Of a stretch of DNA of 47,165 nucleotides, positions 39,009 through 47,165 are shown one piece after another (within the stretch, counting starts at the first letter, position 1; every line of letters starts with the position of its first letter). The DNA lies in the NCBI GenBank assembly GCA_003427395.1, contig BFEA01000451.1, forward strand, positions 556,669 to 603,833, read 5' to 3'. The notes beneath the pieces were generated by a model. It did not search any database and was not told the origin of the DNA. It saw nothing but the letters and a program-made list of their open reading frames with translations. The position numbers and the translations under genes are program-made. This stretch comes from Chara braunii. Its lineage: Eukaryota > Streptophyta > Charophyceae > Charales > Characeae.

Positions 39009-39384
39009 GTCTATGACTTCAATCCACCTCTTCAGGGCATCAGACAGTACAGGCTGTGTCTTGATTCAACGCAGCGTCTAATGGTCAGATCTCATGTAAA
39101 AGAATCTGCCGAGGAGGTAGGGCCTCCAATGAACCAGCACTTTATAAAGGGCATAGAGCTCTCGCTCGTACGTGGACATAGCTAATTTTTCGAAATGGCA
39201 TCTTTTGCTCATGTACTCGATTGGCCTTAACTTTTTCCCCTCCTTCTGCGTAAGGACCGCGCCTATGCCATATTGGCTGGTTTACCGCGCCTATGCCATA
39301 TTGGCTGGTTTCTGTGGTCACAACAAATGGCTGTTGAGGATGCGGAAGTTTGAGGACTTCGTAGTTTGTCAGGGCATACTTCAA
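39009..39384 (-). pseudogene. RNase H remnant
   Basis: VLKLPHPQQPFVVTT, then ETSQYGIGAV, where the first catalytic Asp of the family is replaced by Glu. A 28-bp tandem duplication (39256-39283 = 39284-39311) shifts the frame straight after. Two stops lie near 39060-39090 before the frame leading to integrase (DFKLDPVKGEYNKVADGLSRRADY region) resumes. Confidence 0.8.
39256..39311. repeat. Exact 28-bp tandem duplication in RNase H
   Basis: accgcgcctatgccatattg... repeated perfectly twice; 28 is not a multiple of three, so it breaks the frame. Confidence 0.95.
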
Positions 39385-39387
39385 TCT

Positions 39388-40226
39388 CTAGGCTGCCACA
39401 CACTCTTTGGTCCACTCCCAAGGGGTGTCAAGGCGGGTTAGGTTTGTTAGTGGGGAAGCTATAGTACTATAGTTCTTCACAAACGGACGATAGTAGCCCG
39501 TCATCCCCAAAAAAGCCCAGACCTCAGTGAGGTCTGGGCCAATCACGTCTGCTGGCCACTTTGGCATTGTCACATGACACCAAATATAAGATTTTGGTGT
39601 GACTGAATCCACATTTCTCCAAGTGTATCTGATATTGGTGCTGTCTTAGGAGATCTAGCAATATTTTCAAGTGCTCAGCGTGCTCCTCTACAGTCCTAAA
39701 GATCAGAATATCGTTGAGGTACACAACAATAAACTTATCTAAGTAGTCATGAAAAAAATGATTCATTGCGTGCTGAAATGTACCAGGAGCATTACATAGA
39801 TCAATGGGCATCACCACAAACTCGTACAGACCGTACCTAGTCTGAAAAGCAGTTTTGTATTGATCCTCAGGCCTAATGGCAATCTGATGGTATTCGGACT
39901 TCAGATCTCTCTTCGTGAAGTTCCGACATCCCTGCACTATCCAGGAGGTTATCGATGCGGGGTAGAGGCTTTGCGTTCTTAACAGTGATGGCATTGAGGC
40001 CTCTATAGTCAATGCATATTGTTAGGGTCCCCCCTTTCTTAGGGGCAAAGATAAGTGGTGCTCCATAGGGGGACGTACTTGGCCGAATCCAACGCTTCTC
40101 TATTAGCTCCTTGAGCTGGCAGCGGAGCTCATCCAACTCCGCAGGAGACATCCTATAGATCCGTCCTCTAGGTACTTGACTATTGGGGACAACTCCTATC
40201 GCATGGACCACCTCCGTTTCTACCAC
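39388..40226 (-). pseudogene. Reverse transcriptase remnant
   Basis: Blocks in order: [103 protein letters not shown]. The catalytic YxDD box reads YLND, a substitution of the first Asp (AAC codon) that should abolish activity. At least two frameshifts separate the open stretches 40226-39873, 40012-39524 and 39612-39388. Confidence 0.9.
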
Positions 40227-40330
40227 ACCCCTAAGCTCCTTAAAAAGGTCTGGATGACTGGCAACGACCGCTTCTATCTATGGGGGTGTTTTTAGTATTT
40301 TTACGGTCTCCCCTTTCTCATAGACGAAGA

Positions 40331-40971
40331 CTAGTTATAGCAAGATGCAGCATACATGCAGCCATAGTTCTCCACTAGCTTGCGAGCTTTATACTTCTGC
40401 AGTCTAACGGTCCTTCCGCTTGACAACTTGTGGATCGTCACCTTCCTATCCCAATCGAATTGTGGCTTTGCGACCTCGAGGTAGTACATACCTAGTAACA
40501 TGTCAAATGGCAGCTCGTCGCTCACAAGGAACGAGATCTTGTGTCTCAGTTCCCCTGCTCCATAGGAGAAGGTGCAAACTACGTCCTTGACATAGTCTTG
40601 GACAACCATACTGTGCTTCTTGGCTAACATGGATGCTACAGATCTGTTTAGCCGCTGTACTTGGTCCCCTAAGCGCAGCCTGTCCACACAAGCACGACTG
40701 ATTAAGTTTCGTGTAGAGCCTATGTTTGCGAAGGCGCCCACTTTTCGGCCACCTACATCCACCTCTACCACGAAATGTTCACCATAGGACCTCTACTAAT
40801 TATCGCCCAAGAGTCTTTGGGGTCCTTCCCTGACCACTCAGCTTCTAACTCTTCTAAGGACTCAAACACATCTCTCGAACAGAGCATCGGTTGGTCTACA
40901 TGTGTCTGCGGGGCGACTAGTGGGTCAATAGCCTTGGCCAACGCCTGAAGTGGGGAAGGCAACTTTACCAC
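40331..40971 (-). pseudogene. Aspartic protease remnant and gag-pro linker
   Basis: VEVDVGGRKVGAF, then ANIGSTRNLIS at the active site, where the family has D-S/T-G. The Asp is replaced by Asn. FDMLLGMYYLEVAKPQFDWD further on is the typical flap-to-C-terminal part. The linker 40765-40971 is in another frame, so the junction is shifted. Confidence 0.8.
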
Positions 40972-41000
40972 GTCAGCATGAGTAAGAGCGACTAAAACTC

Positions 41001-41930
41001 CTACTGGCCCGAGGTGTTTTCCTGGGAAGTGTTCGCAGAAGCACCACCAGAGTTCGAAGATAAGCCCACTACCGTAGGAGAGGCTACCTTCGTCGTAACC
41101 TTTTTGCTTCGGCAGGTTCTAGCTGTGTGGCCAAACTTGCCACAGTTAAGACACGTGCCCCTAGCAACTCGGTCTCTCCACACCTCGTAATCTAAACCAA
41201 GTCGCACCCAAACTGGTGTCCCTTGGTCGCCTTGACCCTTAGAGCGGCCTACCTTTTGTTTCCCGGTCCCCTTCTCCTTTTCCTTGATAGGTGCCACGAC
41301 TTCCCCATCTTCCCCAAAGTCGGGGAAGTCGTCAATCTCAATCGTCTGACCATTGTGGCCGATGAACATAAGATTGCCCTTCTTCCTCCAATCCTGGGGA
41401 AGCTGTTTCTTCCTATCGTCCATCGGCCCTTGCTGTGCAGTCCCAAGTTTGGCCTCTATATCTAAGGCCTTCTTGCTGAAAGTAGCGAAGTTATGGATAT
41501 CGATGGTGGCCTCTTCCACCAACTTGTTCTTGACATCTGTGGGCCGACATCGCAGATAAGCTGTGAGGAGTACCTGCGGGTCATAACGTATGCCAGGTAC
41601 CACGATCAGACGTTCTACGGCGTCTGTGTCCTCACAAACTGTCTGGTACAGTTTTGAACCAAGACTAGCTAGTGAGTCAGTGGCCTTTTGTGCCCCTTGA
41701 GGGTCATACCACCTATTGCACACAGTTCGTACGAAGTCTTCCAATATCCAGATCTGGGCCCAGGCCTCAAAGTTCTGACCGAAGCCCTGCTGCTGCACTA
41801 GACCATTTAACCATCGTGCTGCAGATCCTTTCAGAAAGGATGCAGCAACTATAACTTCCTCTTCTGGCCTTGTGGGCTTGTGCCTCACATAAGTTGGCAT
41901 AGTCCTCACCCAGGTGTCTTGGAGAAGGGT
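41001..41930 (-). pseudogene. Gag capsid and nucleocapsid
   Basis: A 303-codon stretch. The capsid-type region contains FLKGSAARWLNG, then a WAQIWILEDFVRTVCNRWYD-type helix-rich part. The zinc knuckle CLNCGKFGHTARTC (CX2CX4HX4C, 41112-41153) is intact and binds RNA in the family. A frameshift or stop near 41910-41930 separates it from the upstream gag part. Confidence 0.88.
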
Positions 41931-42234
41931 TTAGGACTCAGCAAGGGGATCTTGGGCATCCACTGCATGGGTTGGATTGCCCCAGGTGTCTGCTCCAGTG
42001 CCTGCGTAACCAATGGAACAGATAGCGGCACGCTGACATGAGGCTGTCCTGACGGCTGGACTGTAGCTGCAGCCGTCATTTATGGAAGGGGCGAAGTTCT
42101 AAGGACCTGACCACTACCTGCTGCTACACCACCCGAAACAGGTATGCCAAACATACAAACATAGGGGAGAAAGAGGGCCCTGCTGGCGACGGCGTCACTG
42201 AGGGACCCACAACCGTAGGGGGAGCTACAGAGTA

Positions 42235-42902
42235 CTATGGCTGTCTCATCATAGGCTGAGGAGCCTGCAGTGCTGCCAGAATGCGATTCTGGCCGGCCAC
42301 TAGCTTGGCCAACAGCTCCTGCTGCACTGCCTGTGCTTCAGCCACACAAAGCAATGAGCGTCGCAGTGGCTTGACCGCAGGATCCTGTGTTAACTCATCT
42401 AGTGCCTCTAGCTCTCCTAACTCCTGCCTCCTAGCACCTAGTCTGGCTTTTCGCATTCTAGTCCTCTGTCTTCTCTCTTCTACTTCCCTGAACTGCTGCT
42501 GCAACTCGTCATGAAGAGCCGCCGCTTGTAGGATCTCGTAATCTTCTGCCGTGAGTTGAGGCTCCTGGCTGACTTGCGATCCAACAGACTGACTAATGGA
42601 AATTTGAGAGACACCCTGACTGACACCTGACCGAGAGGCCTGAGATGAGGCCTGTGCCATGGTAAAGGCGGTGGCCATAGCTACCTCGGCGTTGACCCTA
42701 GAGTTTGCTTCTAGTGCTGCTGCTAGTGCCCTTTCGGCATTGGCTGCTGCTTCCCTAGCCCTCTGTAATGTCGTCCTTGTCCTCTCCTTGGCTTCTCTCC
42801 CCAGCCCCCTTTCCTCTCCTTGATCTAACTCTAGGAAAGTGATCGGTCGACTGAGTGCAGTTCTGATCGTTCCTCCTCCTCACTGCTTTCGTCCTCACTC
42901 AT
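42235..42902 (-). pseudogene. Gag N-terminal region with coiled coil
   Basis: A Gln/Glu/Arg/Ala-rich helical stretch (ELQQQFREVEERRQRTRMRK, then AEAQAVQQELLAKLVAGQNR) likely to form a coiled coil. A candidate original start is the ATG at 42902 (MSEDESSEEEERSE), but a stop follows soon after, so the frame is broken before the long open part at 42678. Confidence 0.65.
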
Positions 42903-42905
42903 GAG

Positions 42906-44186
42906 CTACAGCAGTGATGTGCGATCTGCAGTAGAATCCACACTGAATCCTACCTCAGCATGGCACTCGACCGAGTAATAATACACACCTAATTTCGGTC
43001 AGTTTGGAGAGTAGTAGTCGAGCGGTAGTCAGCAACCACTGTCAGACCCTGAAAGGTAACTCTATTTCTATTTTTGGACTATTCCGAAACAGAATGCAAT
43101 GCAGCAGGGAATGTGCTATTCTATTTGCATCTGTTTGTTAGTTGTTCACCAAGTCCGTAACAACTAAATAATCAGGAATAAAAACAAGTCGCCTGTGGAG
43201 GTGCATGCTGGATGGCAAATAATCTAATTAGTTCAGCGACGAATTGCTTGCCAGAATCTTCCCTCCCCCTGTATCCCTCTCGAGTAGTCACTTGTGTCGA
43301 TGTCCTGAGCATCTGGCCGAGCAGCGTGTCTAAAGGTGTGCAATCCGGCCCACCACTGTGGCCCAAGTCTATGCTAAGCCTGCCAGCCCTGCACCTTGTT
43401 TATCCTCACATGCAACGAGCCTTGCTTCTGGTTGATCTGGCTGATGAAGAGGCAGTTTAAGGACACCTCCCAAGGTCCTCAGAAATTATTTAACGTCGCA
43501 GACAGGACGACGATCACAGCCAGGGTTCAATCCGGAACCCGCCAGAAATATTTTTAGACAGTCTGGCGAGCGTCTCTTATAGCGCTGGCATGCCCAGCAT
43601 GACCGCTATTGCGCAGCAAGCAGAACCAAGGACTTGTGGCAAAGCATGCATCATGATGTGTGTACTAGTCCCGGCGGGTTGGCATGGTGACCGTGACCCA
43701 AGTGATTCGTCCAGGGCCCTTCAGAGGCTTCGCCCGTCTCCCGCCAGCTTGCTGCCCAGGAAGAGTGTCGACTCTCAAGGTTTGAGCGCTCGTGACACCT
43801 CACATCGAGAGGACTATCAATAAAGAACTCACTTTCTCACGGTAAGAAGCAACAAAGAGGGTAGATGAGGATGAGAGCAATGTACCTCATAATGCTGCCC
43901 CCCATCCACAGATTTCTCACCAGGAACCTGACGTGCATTTACGATGACCGGTCTTTGCCTTGGCACAACAAACAGCGAAATGTCGTCCCACCTCGGCTTA
44001 AATGCCACATCTGCGATGTGTTCTCATCTTCCAGCGTACACCCCAATGTCACCGCATAGCCTTCCTGGCGCGCCCAAACGACCCTGGGCCACCGCACATT
44101 TAACGCACAAGCGTTATCACTGGCCCACCATCTCAAGCGAAGCACCAAACAGCTATTGCGAAGAACCAGCAAGTTTAGTTTGAACC
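42906..44186 (-). other. Retrotransposon leader region
   Basis: About 1.3 kb between the primer-binding site and gag, with no open frame I can assign. Contains ccagggttcaatccggaaccc at about 43516-43536. The length is large for a leader; an insertion within it is possible. Confidence 0.5.
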
Positions 44187-44200
44187 GGCTCCCAATACCA
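44187..44200 (-). other. Primer-binding site
   Basis: Minus strand TGGTATTGGGAGCC, three bases inside the 5' LTR. It resembles the initiator-Met tRNA primer site used by many plant elements (TGGTAT...GAGCC), with differences in the middle. Confidence 0.7.
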
Positions 44201-44203
44201 AAT

Positions 44204-45162
44204 TGCAAGGAAAATGAGCAGTAGCGAAATGACAGATTTCAGATTGCAAAATCACATCGTAAGCCAGGAAGTCCCACACTGTCCAGAAAGCAGAAATGCA
44301 TCGTTACTACACCAATGGAAAACAAAAAAACACTGTGTCCTAGTGTCAATCAGAGCATGCTCTCACCATCACACAACATATGTATCCAGAGCCCTTCTTC
44401 CTATTTGGCGCTCAGTACTGTCACCCAGATACTTCCTGCCTACGAATTGACAATGCCACTGCTGACATCAGCAGCAGAACTGGAGTACATGAAGATGTCG
44501 GCCCATGCAGACTATCACCAAGACCAGGTAAGTGCCCTCACGTCATCATCCTCATCTCTCTTTCTCTCGTGCGCGCATTCTTCCTTGTCTCTCTCACCAA
44601 TGTCTTCTTCCCCATGCACGAAGACCACCACTACACCTTGCTGTATAACCATGCACAAGCCAGCTATGGAGGCTGGGCTATGGTGCTGTCCTCAGCAGCG
44701 CGCTGCACACACGACCGCACGTGCACGAATAGCTTGCCTTAGCGCAGCCTACGGCACGCGAGCGTAGGCTAAAGCAGCGCTGCCGCACTACTGGCAAGTG
44801 CCCGAATGAAAGGCTAGGCAGTGAGCACTTCGCCTGGCTGGGCTGGGCCTGGTGCCCAGAAGCTTCCGGTAGGCCCTGCTGCCTTGGGCCCCGTTCGGTT
44901 ACAGTCCCCAACTGCCTGTCGTGCCTCCTCCTTTGTGTGCGGCCCCGGGCCTGCTTCCGAGAAAGGCCTACAAGGCCGAAACGAAGTGCTGCTGGCCGTG
45001 GGCTGCGTTCCCTCAACCAACTGTCGCAACACAACTGTCTGAGCCCCAAATGCGAAATTGACAGCAATGGGCCTCTCGTATCAGGCCTGCCTTCACTTAG
45101 GGCGGGCACATTTTTTGCAATTGGGGCCCCGAAGGCCTGCCGAGGAGCCAGATCCTCAGACA
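44204..45162 (-). repeat. 5' LTR (right copy)
   Basis: Direct repeat of 36431-37382 with scattered substitutions and small indels. On the minus strand it would hold the promoter; a TATA-like ttatacagcaagg is present near 44636-44650. Confidence 0.88.
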
Positions 45163-45419
45163 TCTTTTTGCCCCCTTTCTTTTCTTGCGGCCACGGGGGG
45201 CTCCAGACTTCTTAGCCATGATCTCACCTTCCCTTTTTTTTTCTTTTTTTCTTTTCTTTCTGTCACCTTACACGTGTGTTCGTCGTCTTGGCTTTCGTGG
45301 GATGTGTAGTGGCCTCGAGTCCAAAAAAAGCACTTCGTTCAGCTCCACCTGTTGTTTTTACACAATGTCAGGCAGCGCTGCATACTTGGTGGTCGGCATG
45401 GGCGGTAATATATACTAGC

Positions 45420-45470
<51 letters not shown>
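45420..45470. repeat. (TTA)n microsatellite
   Basis: About 17 perfect units. Confidence 0.97.
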
Positions 45471-45479
45471 GTGCTCTGA

Positions 45480-45740
45480 AGGGCGGGTGTATCTTTCCAC
45501 CTTCTAGGTGAAGATCCTCTCGCCATATATGGACAACTCTCCTGATGCACAGCTGATGACTGACATTGCGGGTGTGTATCTGTCCACCTTATAGGGGAAG
45601 ATGCACTCCCCATGTATGGATAATTCTCCTCATACACGGCTGATGACTGACTTTGCGGGTGTGTATCTGTCCACCTTCTAGGTGAAGATGCACTCCCCAT
45701 GTATGGATAATTCTCCTCATACACGGCTGATGACGGACTT
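45480..45740. repeat. 87-bp minisatellite, three copies
   Basis: Units with ccaccttctaggtgaagat at 45497, 45584 and 45671 (period 87). Because 87 is divisible by three, the minus strand stays open as a 29-codon repeat. Related to the centre of the element at 35994-36113. Confidence 0.9.
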
Positions 45741-46950
45741 TGTATGACTCACGAGAAGTCAACTGTTAACTGTCAGCATTACGCTCCTTTTTCTTTTTCT
45801 TTTTTTTTTTTCTTTTTCTTTTTCCTTTTCAGCCTTGGATTTTGTTCAGAGAGAATGACTGCAGTTGTAATGGGTTTGAAAACCAGCCCACGTAACTTTT
45901 TTTTAATATTATTAATATTTATTATTACTTATCTAAACGACCCTTCCACGTATCCCCTTCCAGCTTAGCTACAAGGGTCTTTCGGAAAAGGCTCAACACA
46001 CACACACAAAAAAAAAAAAAGGAAAAAAAAGAGAAAGAAAAGGTCTTTCTGGATATGGCCAAGAGTCGGGACATGATTTATTTATTATTATAATTATTTT
46101 GTCTCGCCCCCCACCCCCCATTTGGTGTTTTTCGGATGAAGTCAGAAGTCTGTGGATGGTAATGACCCAGCGGAGAATCCAACGGCGTTGGAGATGAGAG
46201 GGAGAGGGGTGGTACAGTTAACCAAAAAAAAAGAAAAAGAAAAAGAAAAGAGAGGGTGTACGGAAAAACAGGCACTGTCGGCCCCAGGGCATGAAAGAGC
46301 AGGTACTGTATTTGAGGATGTGGGAGCGAGGGGGGAGAACGGGGAGAGGGGGGCGAGAGGGGGTTAATTTTCTCGGAGACTGATCAGAAACCGGTTGGGG
46401 AGAGGGAGGTGTCTCATGCGTCGTTGGTATAATGATTGAGGGCGTACTTCAAACGACTGGTAGCACTATCTGAAATGCATCTGGCTGCATTTACGTCCGG
46501 ACCTGGATGAATCTGACTACAATTACGTCCAGAGCTTAGTACAGAAAGTCCTAGTGTAAGTATGCCCTGAGAAGCGAATCCTTTTTTTGAGTGATGGTCT
46601 GAAAAAAGACGTAGCAGCGTGCGTATGCCCTGATAATGAGCATATAGAGCTCAGCAGTGCATTCTTCAGTGCCAACATTTTTCACTTGCAGCATTTTTCG
46701 CTTGACTGAGCCCAGCGTACCTCCCACTTGTTCTGGTCTGAATTTCTAGGGATAGCCTCTTAACCACCTCCCCCTCCATTTACTCCACAGCTTGAGTGAG
46801 CCCGGCCTATTATCCTTGCCTGTTGTCGGGGTTGTGTTTGGAACGCCTATAAATTGGTCAGCCTGTCCCCGTCCAGCGTAGTCGGTCGACCTCCCCTCGT
46901 GCTCCCGGCTTAAAAAAAAAAAAAGAAAGAAAAAAAAAAACTAATGCTCT
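45741..46950. other. Interval without an identified gene
   Basis: T-rich and A-rich tracts (45788-45832, 46004-46042, 46228-46250, 46912-46940) and otherwise unique sequence. Nothing coding recognised. Confidence 0.5.
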
Positions 46951-47135
46951 GGCTCCTTTCCATTCTGGAGCATCTTTAATCTCAATTTGACTCAGTTGAG
47001 AATACAGGAAAGAAATGCATCTCGATTCCCTACCTGTCTCTTATACACATCTGGCTCCTTTCCATTCTGGAGCATCTTTAATCTCAATTTGACTCAGTTG
47101 AGAATACAGGAAAGAAATGCATCTCGATTCCCTAC
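46951..47135. other. 83-bp duplication around a Tn5 mosaic end (artefact)
   Basis: 46951-47033 and 47053-47135 are identical. Between them, 47034-47052 is CTGTCTCTTATACACATCT, a perfect 19-bp Tn5 mosaic end used in tagmentation adapters. This is a library or assembly chimera, not biology. Confidence 0.95.
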
Positions 47136-47165
47136 AACCACCTGTGGCATCCTTCGTGCTCACCA

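Larger units (their letters stand above)
36431..45162 (-). mobile_element. Ty3/gypsy (chromovirus-like) LTR retrotransposon, decayed
   Basis: A full-length but dead element of about 8.7 kb on the minus strand. Two direct repeats of about 950 bp bound it. Inside, in minus-strand order, are a primer-binding site, a leader of about 1.3 kb, gag, protease, reverse transcriptase, RNase H, integrase, a chromodomain-like end and a polypurine tract. The order PR-RT-RH-IN is diagnostic of Ty3/gypsy. The coding region is broken by several frameshifts, in-frame stops and lost catalytic residues. The LTRs differ at many positions and by indels, so the insertion is old. No clean 5-bp target duplication is seen (gcatc left; nearest right acatc at 45160-45164). 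Confidence 0.92.

Noticed and set aside
45368-45724. Minus-strand protein with 29-residue repeats and an Asn tail
   Set aside because: The frame is open only because the minisatellite period is 87 bp and (TTA)n reads as Asn; no family is recognised.

Overview
The window looks like repeat-rich nuclear DNA of a green-lineage (streptophyte) eukaryote. The two genes I can identify are a plant-type class II formin (PTEN-like domain, then C2, FH1 and FH2) and a plant-type Kish/TMEM167 protein. Gene spacing is wide, introns exceed 3 kb, and the DNA is full of (CT)n/(GA)n microsatellites and small transposons. Together this suggests a charophyte alga of the Chara type; the genus is a guess, not something the sequence proves.

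Layout. Positions 1-18000 hold no identified gene. They contain microsatellites, minisatellites, foldback elements (MITEs), tRNA-derived SINE copies, two U6 snRNA-derived copies, a 1-kb polypurine tract, and one unidentified exon-like segment at 5837-5982. Positions 18048-21932 are one uninterrupted formin gene of 1294 codons. Positions 21933-26700 are intergenic and include a 985-bp assembly gap. Positions 26723-33740 are a three-exon Kish gene of 72 codons (exons of 116, 35 and 68 bp), on the same strand as the formin. Intron 1 (3393 bp) holds a decayed LINE; intron 2 (3406 bp) holds a MITE, SINE-like copies, an 11-bp minisatellite and another MITE. Positions 34347-36113 carry more repeats and a 215-bp gap. 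Positions 36431-45162 are one decayed Ty3/gypsy (chromovirus-like) LTR retrotransposon on the minus strand, with both LTRs, PBS, PPT and remnants of gag, PR, RT, RNase H, integrase and a chromodomain-like end. The tail has a TTA microsatellite, an 87-bp minisatellite and, at 46951-47135, an 83-bp duplication around a perfect 19-bp Tn5 mosaic end, which marks a sequencing-library or assembly artefact.

The two genes are not an operon. The formin should nucleate and elongate actin filaments, with its PTEN-like/C2 part acting as a membrane anchor; Kish acts in the early secretory pathway. Both touch membrane traffic and growth, but nothing in the sequence links them beyond tandem orientation. I saw no CRISPR array, defence system, toxin or metabolic cluster. 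The most unusual items are the intronless formin, the Kish gene split into tiny exons, the U6-derived repeat, and the SINE and MITE families with several copies in this one window.
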